NCBI GenBank assembly: GCA_019418235.1
Contig: DYCH01000079.1
Span: 1-21,735 of the forward strand
Origin: Sutterella sp.
GTDB taxonomy: Bacteria; Pseudomonadota; Gammaproteobacteria; Burkholderiales; Burkholderiaceae_F
Direction of reading: 5' to 3'
DNA length: 21,735 nucleotides
Below, in pieces: positions 13,690 through 21,629 of this stretch (the first letter of the stretch is position 1; every line of letters starts with the position of its first letter). The translations under genes and the position numbers were made by a program. Under the pieces are notes generated by a model, which worked only from the letters and a program-made list of their open reading frames with translations, was not told the DNA's origin and made no database searches.

Positions 13690-14703
13690 ATGACCTTAGA
13701 CGCTCTTAACGATTGGTTGCTTGATAAGGGGTGTAAGCCCCAGCACCTCCAACATATGTATCGTGCAATGTTGGGTGTGGTGCCGTGGCCTTCTGACGAT
13801 AATGAAAAGTTCCCCAAAAAACTGCGTGAGCATTTACCCGAACTTCATCGTCTCTTGGACGAGCTTTTAACACTCGTTCAAACGCAAGAAGGGGCAGAGG
13901 AAAAAGAGTCTGCCAAACTTTTATTAGCGTTAAAGGACGGTCACACGATTGAAAGCGTGATTTTGCCTCGAGAAGGTGTTTGCGTTTCCTCTCAAGTGGG
14001 GTGCGCCGTAGGTTGCGTTTTTTGCATGACGGGTAAAGGCGGTTTGATTCGTCAATTAACGGACTTAGAAATCGTGGCGCAAGTGATGCGTGCCCGCGCC
14101 CTTCGCCCCGAAACCCGAAAGGTTGCGTTCATGGGGATGGGTGAACCTTCGCACAACCTTCAAAACGTGATGCGTGCGATTAATTTCTTAGGCACCTACG
14201 GGCAATTTCCTCATAAGAATTTAGTACTCTCAACGGTGGGCGATGCTCGCGTCTTTGATGCGTTAAAAGCTTCGAAAGTAAAACCTGCGCTTGCGATATC
14301 TCTTCATACGACGAACGCCGATAAGCGCAAAACGCTTTTACCTAAAGCCGGGAAAATTGCGATTGAAACGTTGGTTGAAGAAGCCGAGCGCTATGCTCGA
14401 GAAACGGGCTATCCCATTCAATACCAATGGACGTTGATTGATGGGTTAAACGATGGTGAGGATGAGGTTAATCGTTTGATTGAATTACTCTCGGGCAAAT
14501 ACGCCATGATGAACTTTATCCCCGTTAACGTCGTTGAAAAAAATAGCTATCAACGTCCTTCGATTGAGCGTTGTGCTCAGATGGCACGACACCTTCATCA
14601 AGCACACATCATTGCCAAACTTCGTCATTCTGCTGCCCAAGACGTTGAAGGCGGTTGCGGCCAATTACGAAGCCGCTATATCCAATTACAGGAAAACAAG
14701 TAA
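13690..14703 (+). CDS. rlmN: RlmN-type radical SAM RNA methyltransferase
   Basis: A 337-residue radical SAM enzyme of the RlmN/Cfr family, which methylates C2 of adenosine (A2503 of 23S rRNA and, in E. coli RlmN, A37 of some tRNAs). The 4Fe-4S cluster motif is Cys105-x3-Cys109-x2-Cys112. The two extra cysteines needed for the mechanism are present: Cys98 (E. coli Cys118) seven residues before the cluster, and Cys323 (E. coli Cys355) in EGGCGQLRSR. GMGEP is kept. The protein is about 45 residues shorter than E. coli RlmN, and the cluster reads CAVGCVFCMTG rather than the CALDCSFCSTG-like form, so it may be the second RlmN-like paralogue of betaproteobacteria rather than the canonical enzyme. 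Its stop abuts the helicase ATG. Confidence 0.85.
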   Translation: MTLDALNDWLLDKGCKPQHLQHMYRAMLGVVPWPSDDNEKFPKKLREHLPELHRLLDELLTLVQTQEGAEEKESAKLLLALKDGHTIESVILPREGVCVSSQVGCAVGCVFCMTGKGGLIRQLTDLEIVAQVMRARALRPETRKVAFMGMGEPSHNLQNVMRAINFLGTYGQFPHKNLVLSTVGDARVFDALKASKVKPALAISLHTTNADKRKTLLPKAGKIAIETLVEEAERYARETGYPIQYQWTLIDGLNDGEDEVNRLIELLSGKYAMMNFIPVNVVEKNSYQRPSIERCAQMARHLHQAHIIAKLRHSAAQDVEGGCGQLRSRYIQLQENK

Positions 14704-16140
14704 ATGTCCAAATTTGAAGAACTCGGTCTGTCCGCTCCCCTTTTGATGGCCTTAAACGACTTGTCGTTTGAGACACCAACCCCTGTGCAGGAGCAAGCCA
14801 TTCCGGCGCTTTTAGACGGGCGAGACGTTTTGGGCATTGCTCAAACCGGTACCGGCAAAACGGCAGCCTTTGGATTGCCCTTATTGATGCAACTTTCTCA
14901 ATCCAAAAAGCGTGCCCAACGCTACAAGGCCAAGGCGTTGATTTTGGCGCCCACGCGTGAATTGGCGGCTCAAATTGAAGCGGCACTTCTGTCTTATGCC
15001 AAGTATTTGAAATTAAAGATGTGTGTGATCGTCGGGGGCGTGGGTTTTGGTAAGCAATTAAAGAACCTTGAAGAAGGCATGGACATTGTGATTGCCACGC
15101 CCGGTCGCCTTTTAGATCATGCCAAAGACGGTCACTTCTTTTTCAATGACACGCACTTCTTGGTGATGGACGAAGCCGACCGTATGCTTGACATGGGCTT
15201 TATTGCCGACATTCGAGCTATTTTGAAAAATTGCCCTGAGAATCGTCAATCCATGCTTTTTTCTGCCACGTTCTCAGAAGACATCCGGAATTTGGCCGAA
15301 CGCCTTTTAGACGCTCCTGTGATGGTAGAAATTGCCGCAAACCGTGACGTGAGCAAAATCGCTCAAACAATCTATCAGGTGAAAAAAGAACACAAGCGCG
15401 ATTTCTTGCGCGACTTGATTGTGGACAATCAATGGCGTCAAGTGTTGATTTTCACAAAGCTTAAATCCGGAGCGGCACGCTTAGCCAAACACTTGGAAAA
15501 AGACGGTTTTACGGTGGATTGCATCCACGGAGATCGTACGCAATCGGCCCGCTCCAAGGCTCTTGCCAAATTTAAGAGCGGAGAAGTGCAGATTTTGGTT
15601 GCCACCGACGTTGTGGCCCGTGGGATCGACATTAAAGAATTGCCACATGTGGTCAATTACGATCTTCCGAACAACGCCGAAGACTATGTGCACCGCATTG
15701 GTCGCACGGGTCGCGCCGGTATGGATGGCGAAGCGGTCTCCTTGATGCAACCCGAAGATCGCTATTTGTTGCGCTCCATTGAGCGGCTCATTAAGAAAAA
15801 GTTTGACGTTCAAGTCATTGATGAAGCCGATCCTGCTGATTTTGTTGATGAAGCGCCACAAAAGCGTCGAGGGCGCACAAGCGAACGAAGCATAGGTGAG
15901 GCCCGAGGACGAGCAGCCGGCAAAGGCCGTCGCGAGAAAAAAGAAGATGAACGTGAGACCTACGCTTATGCCACGCGTCGCACGGATGAACGACGTCCCT
16001 CTCGAGAAGAGAAAAAGACCACGCGCGGAAACATTCGTGTAAAGGGAAGTGTTAAGGGAGGTACCAAATCTGCCACTCCCAAACGTCCCGTGAAAAAGTT
16101 ATCTGAATTTGACTATGTGTTACCAGGCTTTGATAAGTAA
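14704..16140 (+). CDS. rhlE: DEAD-box RNA helicase, RhlE-like
   Basis: A 478-residue ATP-dependent RNA helicase. Motifs in order: Q motif FETPTPVQEQAIP (22-34), Walker A AQTGTGKT (46-53), PTRELAAQI, ATPGR, DEAD at 156-159, SAT at 187-189, then the second RecA-like domain with ATDVVARGID and HRIGRTGRAG (330-339). A basic Arg/Lys/Glu-rich tail of about 100 residues follows (about 378-478), as in RhlE and other ribosome-assembly or degradosome helicases, and probably binds RNA. It begins directly after the RlmN stop with AGGA upstream, so an RNA-modification enzyme and an RNA-remodelling enzyme are co-expressed. RhlE is the best guess; SrmB- or DbpA-like naming cannot be excluded. Confidence 0.9.
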   Translation: MSKFEELGLSAPLLMALNDLSFETPTPVQEQAIPALLDGRDVLGIAQTGTGKTAAFGLPLLMQLSQSKKRAQRYKAKALILAPTRELAAQIEAALLSYAKYLKLKMCVIVGGVGFGKQLKNLEEGMDIVIATPGRLLDHAKDGHFFFNDTHFLVMDEADRMLDMGFIADIRAILKNCPENRQSMLFSATFSEDIRNLAERLLDAPVMVEIAANRDVSKIAQTIYQVKKEHKRDFLRDLIVDNQWRQVLIFTKLKSGAARLAKHLEKDGFTVDCIHGDRTQSARSKALAKFKSGEVQILVATDVVARGIDIKELPHVVNYDLPNNAEDYVHRIGRTGRAGMDGEAVSLMQPEDRYLLRSIERLIKKKFDVQVIDEADPADFVDEAPQKRRGRTSERSIGEARGRAAGKGRREKKEDERETYAYATRRTDERRPSREEKKTTRGNIRVKGSVKGGTKSATPKRPVKKLSEFDYVLPGFDK

Positions 16141-16156
16141 GGTTTTGCCTTCGAAA

Positions 16157-16173
16157 AAACGATACAATCGTTT
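16157..16173. promoter_or_regulatory. Palindrome overlapping a -10 box before the lipoprotein gene
   Basis: AAACGAT-ACA-ATCGTTT, a 7-bp perfect inverted repeat with 3-nt centre, contains the -10-like TACAAT (16163-16168), 29 nt before the ATG at 16198. It could be an operator, or a weak terminator for the helicase gene (its T run is short). Confidence 0.35.
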
Positions 16174-16197
16174 CGTTAACGGATTGGATTTTTATCG

Positions 16198-16500
16198 ATG
16201 AAGCGTTTTTTTTACTTATTGGTTCCCGTATTGTTGGCCGGTTGCAGTCAAGGGTTTAATGACCCCCTGTACGATGCTCCTATTGGTCAGCGCGTCACGT
16301 GTTCAGCCTTAAAGCCCTTGCAAAGCCAAGAGGCTTTAAGCACGGTTCCCATGAATTGCCCCGACATTAATGTCTCGGCCTCTTTAAATGAATTGCGTGA
16401 TGCCGGCTGGCGCTTAGAGACCATTAACTTGGGTGCAGAAGCTAAAGTGGGTAACACAATGGCAAGCGAAGTGGACGTTGTTGTTCGAAAGATTTATTAA
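16198..16500 (+). CDS. Small lipoprotein of unknown function
   Basis: A 100-residue protein with a type II signal peptide: a basic start, hydrophobic core and lipobox LLAGC with Cys16 as the lipidation site. The mature part has only 85 residues. Gln/Gly after the Cys, with no Asp at +2, predicts outer-membrane sorting by the Lol rule. Two further Cys (35 and 54) could pair. I do not recognise the family. The next gene starts 9 bp downstream and is probably co-transcribed. The short mature domain with a WRLETINLGAEA segment could be a small alpha/beta fold, but this is a guess. Confidence 0.8.
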   Translation: MKRFFYLLVPVLLAGCSQGFNDPLYDAPIGQRVTCSALKPLQSQEALSTVPMNCPDINVSASLNELRDAGWRLETINLGAEAKVGNTMASEVDVVVRKIY

Positions 16501-16509
16501 GGAAAGACA

Positions 16510-18159
16510 ATGAGTGATTCGGTTTTAGGGGCATTGCGAGCCAAACTTCAAGAAAAAGGCTGCAATGCCTTTTTTATTTCTTTGTGCGATCCGCATTTAT
16601 CGGAATACATCCCGAATCACTACCAATTTATTCAACCACTTTCGGGCTTTATGGGCTCAAACGCCACTGTCGTTGTCACGATGGAAGAAGCCCTTCTTTG
16701 GACAGATTCTCGCTATTGGGAACAAGCTTCTAATGAACTTCTTGAGGGCTTTACTCTTATGCGCGATGGCGATCCTAAGTGCATAAAGCTTGTTGATTGG
16801 TTAAAGGCCAAAAATGAAACGACGCCTTTAACGCTTGCAGCACCCTTAAGTTGCGTGAGCTCAGGACGCTATAAAGAACTTCTTGAAGCCGTTGACTCAG
16901 TGGTTGATTTTGAAAATACCGAGATTGACGATTTGTGGGTCAATCGTCCTGCTTTGGTCTTCAATCCCTCGTTTATTCATCATGCAAGCTCCGTTTCATC
17001 TAAAGATAAACTTCAACGCTTGCGTGACTATTTAAATGATCAAAAACTTAACGGCAGTCTTTTATTAACTCGCCTTGATGACATTGCGTGGATCACAAAC
17101 CTTCGAGGGTCTGACATTGACTTTAATCCGGTCTTTTTGGGCTGGACTTTGGTTGGCCCAGACCGCGCAACGTTGTTTGTGAATATTGAGCAATTATCGC
17201 TTGAAGTAAAACGCCACTTAAAGACAAACGGCTGGGAAGTCTTGCCGTATGATGCGTTGGAAATGGTCTTAGACGCTGAAACACAAATCTTAGCGAAGAC
17301 CTCTGACCTAAACGCGCGTCTTTATCAAAAGTTTGAAGCAAAGATTCGTGACATCAAACACCCTGTTGCCCTTTGGAAGTCCATTAAAACGCCCCAAGAA
17401 ATTGAAGGGCTAAAGGCCGTCATGGTTGAAGACGGCCGTGCGTTGGAGCTTTTCATTGAAGAAGTCAAAGACCGATTAGCCGCCGGTGAAACACTCACAG
17501 AAAACGATGCCGTTGATATTCTTCATAAGTATCGCAGCCAAATTCCGGGGTTTATCGGTGAGAGTTTCGGCACCATTGCAGCGGTCAATGCCCATGCGGC
17601 ACTCCCCCACTATGAACCTGTCTCTGGGGCAGGTGCGCCCATTGTTCCTCCTTGCGTTTTGTTGGTGGATTCCGGTGCTCATTATGACCGAGGCACGACG
17701 GATACGACGCGCACGTGGTTCTTGGGCGATGTGAAGGATCTTGATCCTGAGTTATTAAAGCAATTAAAAGCTGACTATCAAGCCGTTTATCAAGGGATGA
17801 CCGATCTCATGAACACCGAATTTGAACCCGGCACGCGTGGGATTGATTTGGATGCGATTGCGCGTCGCCCCATTGAAGCCATTGGGGCAAATTACGGTCA
17901 TGGGACAGGGCACGGCATTGGTTTGACGTTAAACGTCCATGAAACGCCGCCGAACATTTCCCCACGTCAGTCCGAAGGCTCAATGACACCCTTTATGCCA
18001 GGGATGATTGTGAGCGATGAACCGGGGATTTATCGCCCGGGACTTTGGGGGGTTCGTATTGAGAATATGCTTTTGTGTGTGGACAAAGGCAATGGGAAGT
18101 TGGGGTTTGAGTGTTTGACGAAGTGCAGAATTGATGACGTTTTATTGTGTCGTGAATAA
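16510..18159 (+). CDS. Xaa-Pro aminopeptidase (M24B, APP1-like)
   Basis: A 549-residue cytoplasmic metallo-aminopeptidase removing an N-terminal residue before proline. Two creatinase-like N-terminal domains (residues about 1-300; WTDSRYW at about 63-69) precede the pita-bread catalytic domain. All five metal ligands are seen by alignment to PepP: Asp387 (DSGAHYD), Asp398 (TTDTTRT), His468 (GHGTGHGIG), Glu504 (SDEPGIY) and Glu518 (RIENML). The length is a little shorter than the roughly 600 residues usual for APP1-type eukaryotic-like enzymes but longer than PepP (about 440). AAGGAAA precedes the ATG, and the gene is 9 bp after the lipoprotein gene. It complements the amino-acid-releasing enzymes elsewhere in the window. 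Confidence 0.92.
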   Translation: MSDSVLGALRAKLQEKGCNAFFISLCDPHLSEYIPNHYQFIQPLSGFMGSNATVVVTMEEALLWTDSRYWEQASNELLEGFTLMRDGDPKCIKLVDWLKAKNETTPLTLAAPLSCVSSGRYKELLEAVDSVVDFENTEIDDLWVNRPALVFNPSFIHHASSVSSKDKLQRLRDYLNDQKLNGSLLLTRLDDIAWITNLRGSDIDFNPVFLGWTLVGPDRATLFVNIEQLSLEVKRHLKTNGWEVLPYDALEMVLDAETQILAKTSDLNARLYQKFEAKIRDIKHPVALWKSIKTPQEIEGLKAVMVEDGRALELFIEEVKDRLAAGETLTENDAVDILHKYRSQIPGFIGESFGTIAAVNAHAALPHYEPVSGAGAPIVPPCVLLVDSGAHYDRGTTDTTRTWFLGDVKDLDPELLKQLKADYQAVYQGMTDLMNTEFEPGTRGIDLDAIARRPIEAIGANYGHGTGHGIGLTLNVHETPPNISPRQSEGSMTPFMPGMIVSDEPGIYRPGLWGVRIENMLLCVDKGNGKLGFECLTKCRIDDVLLCRE

Positions 18160-18167
18160 ACACAAAA

Positions 18168-18202
18168 AGCAGAAATGACATTTTTCTAATGACTTTTCTG
18201 CT
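18168..18202 (+). terminator. Possible weak terminator after the aminopeptidase gene
   Basis: Inverted repeat AGCAGAAA (18168-18175) and TTTCTGCT (18195-18202) with a long 19-nt loop, directly after the stop codon. No clean T run follows, so termination is uncertain. Confidence 0.35.
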
Positions 18203-18205
18203 ATT

Positions 18206-18224
18206 TAGCCATCTGCAATGGCTA
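18206..18224. repeat. Perfect small hairpin at the boundary of the AT-rich cassette
   Basis: TAGCCAT-CTGCA-ATGGCTA, 7-bp perfect stem and 5-nt loop, between the convergent ends of the aminopeptidase gene and the AT-rich cassette. It could be a terminator for the minus-strand cassette (weak tail) or a relic of an insertion junction. Confidence 0.3.
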
Positions 18225-18250
18225 GGTGATCCCCAAGTATTCTGCTTAAA

Positions 18251-18547
18251 TCATACTTTTAGATTATTGAACTCCAATTCAAGAGATTTGAGCAAACATT
18301 CTACTTTGCTCTCAATTTCAGAAATTGGACTATTTCTTGGCACGCTATGATCATCAAGACTATCTATCAATTTCGACAATTCCACTAGTTGTTCAAAAAG
18401 CTTATCCACATTTTGACTAGACACCCTTTGTTGCCACTCGCAAAGAGCCAAAAATGTTAGTCCGTGCAACGGTTCATCTGGAAAATTTTTATTTACAACC
18501 TTCAAGACATTTCTTTGCCAATTGATTCTATTTTCAAAGTTTGTCAT
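18251..18547 (-). CDS. Small helical protein, third gene of the nucleotidyltransferase cassette
   Basis: A 98-residue protein of unknown family, rich in Leu, Glu and Asn, with two or three predicted amphipathic helices and no membrane segment. The ATG at 18547 overlaps the end of the nucleotidyltransferase gene by 14 nt; a weak GAGAAG precedes it. The frame is open 11 codons further upstream, but that would deepen the overlap. The tight overlap suggests it acts with the nucleotidyltransferase, for example as a partner or antidote as small helical HEPN or MNT partners do, but no HEPN R-x4-6-H motif is visible in it. Role inferred from position only. Confidence 0.6.
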   Translation of the reverse strand: MTNFENRINWQRNVLKVVNKNFPDEPLHGLTFLALCEWQQRVSSQNVDKLFEQLVELSKLIDSLDDHSVPRNSPISEIESKVECLLKSLELEFNNLKV

Positions 18548-19148
18548 ATATAAACTTCTCAATAAAGTTAAGCCAATCAAGAATTATTTTATAGTCTTCA
18601 TTGTTTAAACGTAGATTATTCATTAACGTTTTCCCACGTGTAGACGCTACTCGAGACTTTTTTAACAATCTGTATTTTTCAAGGGGCAATTCTAGGGACA
18701 CAGTTGTTTTATAAGGTGAATATTTGGAGAAGGAGACACTTCCACCCAAATATGTCGCAATCATCGCCAGATCTCTCATACACATATAAAGAAGCCCCAT
18801 TTCATACACTGTTGTACAACACTGTTGTTGTAGTTCGCATAATGAATAATGGGCAATATTCAGAAATTGCCTAGCATCCTCTTTAAAAGTCGAATACGGA
18901 TGAGGATATCCTAATTTCCCTAATATATCAGAGCCATCAGTCGAAAAAACCAATTTGCTTTCTGAAAATAGATGATGAGCAAATAAGTCACCTCTTTGAA
19001 AGCATTCTTCGATTGACCTTTTTGTGTATTTCAAACAAAAAGATGGCAACGAAGTCAATTCTTCTTCTGTTCCAATCGTTAATATGTCAATATCAGAATC
19101 AGACTCAAATTCACCTCTTACCAACGAACCAAACACATACACCCACAT
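18534..19148 (-). CDS. Nucleotidyltransferase with C-terminal HEPN-like helical domain
   Basis: A 204-residue protein. Residues 1-70 are a minimal Pol-beta nucleotidyltransferase core: Gly7-Ser8 in VFGSLVRGEF and the acidic SDSDID (Asp17, Asp19, Asp21), so the catalytic residues look intact. Residues 88-204 are helical, with a RDLAMIATYL segment, SPY and KSRVASTRG, a pattern I recognise from MNT-type proteins with a fused HEPN-like C-terminus. An R-x6-H match exists at Arg93-His100, but at an unusual place. The ATG at 19148 has AGGAG/AGG sites upstream and begins only three residues before the core's first strand, shorter than most. It lies 6 bp after the pentapeptide gene. Related proteins nucleotidylate partner toxins or other molecules; here the substrate is unknown. 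Confidence 0.75.
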   Translation of the reverse strand: MWVYVFGSLVRGEFESDSDIDILTIGTEEELTSLPSFCLKYTKRSIEECFQRGDLFAHHLFSESKLVFSTDGSDILGKLGYPHPYSTFKEDARQFLNIAHYSLCELQQQCCTTVYEMGLLYMCMRDLAMIATYLGGSVSFSKYSPYKTTVSLELPLEKYRLLKKSRVASTRGKTLMNNLRLNNEDYKIILDWLNFIEKFIYDKL

Positions 19149-19154
19149 AACTAC

Positions 19155-19985
19155 CTATCTCCTACTTTGTCTTCTCACTAATGAAGCAATAAACATCCCC
19201 ATTACGACATACCTCAATAAGATAAGAATAAATTCTGTAATAGTGTTCAATTGCAATTCTGATTTGCCTGTAATAAAAATGCTTAAAGCCGCTTCAGTTA
19301 ACTCAATTAACGGTAGATATGAATTCAAGAAGAAAGCTTCAATATTGGATGACATCAAAATTGCAAAAATACTTAACCATAACAACCTCCATGGTTTCTC
19401 TCCACAACCCCAAATTAGATACATTACCCTTTCATAAAAATACTTCCAACCCATCCCTAGTCTAGAAAGGCCCACATACTTATTCCTATAGTACGGCTCA
19501 TGGGACAGGAACGCTTTTCTGTAATGTTCAATAGAGGCACTGATTTCAATATCAATTGCAAAATTTACCCCTTCATAATCTCCCAATCCTTGATAGTTCA
19601 CTCTTAAGGAACGAGCCAACAATCTCTTGAGGTTTTCTTCTGCTGGTAGATTCTTTCTCAATACATCAAGACTAATCTGTGTTTTTTCAAAAGTTGTGTA
19701 GTCAAATCTGCAATTGTTGAATGTAGACGACTGAAAGTTGGTATTTGAAATTCTAGCTCCAGTGAATGTACAAGAGTCAAACTTACAACGTCTAAAATAA
19801 CAATACTCCACTTCAGACTGCGAAAAAGAAACATTCCTAAAAGTAATTCCTACTGCATATATTCTTCGTAAACGCTTTCGCTCAAAAGAAACTTTCTCCA
19901 CTTTAGATTGATTAATTTCATAATCTTCCAATAATTCTTTTTTATGTTTTTGAGAAATCGATTCCATCTTTAACCAACCACACAT
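19155..19985 (-). CDS. Pentapeptide-repeat protein with two-helix ion-channel-like domain
   Basis: A 276-residue membrane protein. Residues about 47-101 form eleven pentapeptide repeats with central Phe, Val or Ile (for example VSFSQ, CYFRR, CKFDS, CTFTG, TNFQS, STFNN, CRFDY). A linker ends in WGCGEKPWR, like the GYGEkPwR preceding helix 1 in pentapeptide-linked potassium-channel-like proteins. Helix 1 is about 199-219, a pore-loop position 232-244, helix 2 about 249-271, ending in SLVRRQSRR. The filter position reads TGKSE instead of the canonical TVGYGD, so potassium selectivity is unlikely. The first ATG (19985) has no clear ribosome site; the ATG at 19967 is an alternative. It is the first gene of a three-gene cassette with the nucleotidyltransferase, in AT-richer DNA. 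Confidence 0.7.
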   Translation of the reverse strand: MCGWLKMESISQKHKKELLEDYEINQSKVEKVSFERKRLRRIYAVGITFRNVSFSQSEVEYCYFRRCKFDSCTFTGARISNTNFQSSTFNNCRFDYTTFEKTQISLDVLRKNLPAEENLKRLLARSLRVNYQGLGDYEGVNFAIDIEISASIEHYRKAFLSHEPYYRNKYVGLSRLGMGWKYFYERVMYLIWGCGEKPWRLLWLSIFAILMSSNIEAFFLNSYLPLIELTEAALSIFITGKSELQLNTITEFILILLRYVVMGMFIASLVRRQSRR

Positions 19986-20272
19986 CGAATACGCAACTAC
20001 ACCAATCTTAATAAAATCTAAATAAAAATTCAGTTACTTAAAATTTAAAGCAATTTTGCGCTCAACAAGAAAAATAACAATCTCTTTTAACCGAAGCAAC
20101 GAACGCCCAAGAAGCAAGATACTATTTCTAATCCCCACGTGAGACACTTAACACAAAACCTTCAAAACAGCGTCAAATATCAGATACTATTCCCATCAAT
20201 TAGAGCCGTAACAAATTTTGTCGCCTATTGATCGAATAATCGCTCATGTCTAATCTTCATATCTATTTTCCT
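19986..20272. other. AT-rich intergenic region between the cassette and the second ATPase
   Basis: A 287-bp stretch with no convincing gene. Its left end carries the likely cassette promoter. The rest shows no terminator for the ATPase gene and only a 10-bp direct repeat that may be chance. Confidence 0.5.
20005..20033 (-). promoter_or_regulatory. Possible promoter of the pentapeptide-nucleotidyltransferase cassette
   Basis: On the minus strand CTGAAT, 17 bp, TAAGAT; both hexamers match consensus only in part. It would start transcription about 13 nt before the first ATG, which would explain the missing Shine-Dalgarno site. Confidence 0.25.
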
Positions 20273-21595
20273 TTACTCATTATCCCTGTGAAGATTTTGA
20301 CTGATTGCATCAAAGTCAACCGTCATCGGCACCGGCACTCCACCGTAAAGCCCTCCGAGATAACGTTTTCTCAGATTCAAATTCGCATGAATGCGTCCAT
20401 CTTCATAGGCCGTAAACGGTTGAATTTGTTTGTTGCCTTCTGAGCTTGCCGTCAGAACAAAAGCAACTTTCTTTAAAACATCGGATTCAAGCAACGTCGT
20501 GTTGTGGGTTGAGCCAATCAACTGTCCTTTAATGTGAGGCGCTAAGTTTTCCAACACGCTCGTCATTAATACTTCGTGAACACTCTTATCCATTCCATCC
20601 AATACAACGACACCGCCTTTTATTGCCGATACCAATAAAGGAAAGACTTCAAAGAGTTTCTTTGTCCCCTCAGACTCTTTTTCAAAAGGCACGGCAATCA
20701 AACGATCACCAATGCGTTTTCTTGCATAGAGGCGATAAAGCACGCGAGTCTGACCTTCATCGGAATAATTGGTTTGGTAAAACACTTCCTTGATGTCGGA
20801 GTACAAGGCCACAAAGAACTCATTAAGCGACCTCTCCCAATTTTTTAAGAGATTGAGTTGATTCTTCGAAATCGAACCTTTGTACTGCGGAGTAAATGCG
20901 TTGACTGACGTTTCGCGTTCTTCATTTTCAATATTGACAGAAAAGTCTGAGAGGCCTGAAACAATGGTAAGAAAGTCCGGATCAAAATTCTTTTCAATAA
21001 AGTCCGTGCGCTTCTTGGCACGCTCTTGATTCAAAATGGACAAAAATGAAAAGCGCCCCCAATACTGCTTCAGTAGCAGATGCACATCCTTGAAATAGTC
21101 CAATGACTTAATCACGCTCAGATGAATGGAGTAATCGTCATCTTTCATGGAAAAGAGTGTTTTCTCTTCACCTTTCTCTATCACACGAAGCTGCTCATTG
21201 ACGATTTGAGAGTCATCGAACTCAATGAAATAGCTCCCTGAAAGTTTGTTAAAACGGAAACCAAACTCTATGGACATATTGTCAACGCTGCCGATGGTTT
21301 TACAGGTATGAATCAAATGTTCGGCCGTTGCTCGAGCCATGTTTCCAAATATCCCAACATCCTCGTCATCCATCGTGCCTTCATCTCTTCTGAATCTTTT
21401 AAATGACCCTAAATCCAAGTCTTGGCCGTGAGCGATATCTTGTAAGGTCAAAAAGGCTGACATAAGGTTTGTTTTGCCCACGCCGTTTTCACCGTAAACC
21501 AAGGTGATCTTTCTCGGCGTTCCTCGAGTAGACAACAGATTGAAACTTAAATTCGTAAGAGATCGATAATTTTTGAGTATAACGGATGTAAACAT
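20273..21595 (-). CDS. Second RloA-like AAA/ABC ATPase with altered Walker B
   Basis: A 440-residue ATPase of the same broad class as the one at the left edge. The N-terminal strand VILKNYRSL precedes Walker A GENGVGKT (35-42). The signature-like ESEGTKKLF and switch histidine GSTHNTTLLES are present, and it ends near NLRKRYLGGLYGG. Walker B reads VVVLDGMDKSVHE: Asp333 is kept but the catalytic glutamate that follows is Gly334 (GGA, one base from GAA), and the usual HP after the second Asp is HE. ATP hydrolysis may be slow or lost. The ATG at 21595 is chosen over a GTG at 21601 because GAGG lies five bases before it. No RloB or other nuclease partner follows it; the next gene, 287 bp downstream, is the pentapeptide channel-like gene. 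Confidence 0.8.
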   Translation of the reverse strand: MFTSVILKNYRSLTNLSFNLLSTRGTPRKITLVYGENGVGKTNLMSAFLTLQDIAHGQDLDLGSFKRFRRDEGTMDDEDVGIFGNMARATAEHLIHTCKTIGSVDNMSIEFGFRFNKLSGSYFIEFDDSQIVNEQLRVIEKGEEKTLFSMKDDDYSIHLSVIKSLDYFKDVHLLLKQYWGRFSFLSILNQERAKKRTDFIEKNFDPDFLTIVSGLSDFSVNIENEERETSVNAFTPQYKGSISKNQLNLLKNWERSLNEFFVALYSDIKEVFYQTNYSDEGQTRVLYRLYARKRIGDRLIAVPFEKESEGTKKLFEVFPLLVSAIKGGVVVLDGMDKSVHEVLMTSVLENLAPHIKGQLIGSTHNTTLLESDVLKKVAFVLTASSEGNKQIQPFTAYEDGRIHANLNLRKRYLGGLYGGVPVPMTVDFDAISQNLHRDNE

Positions 21596-21629
21596 AAACA
21601 CCTCAAGAAAATACTAACTAATGGTATAA

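Noticed and set aside
18251..18547. HEPN toxin as identity of the 98-residue protein
   Set aside because: No R-x4-6-H motif is present in it, so the name would not be supported.
20117..20191. 10-bp direct repeat AGATACTATT
   Set aside because: Only two copies 65 bp apart in AT-rich sequence; likely chance and not linked to any other element.
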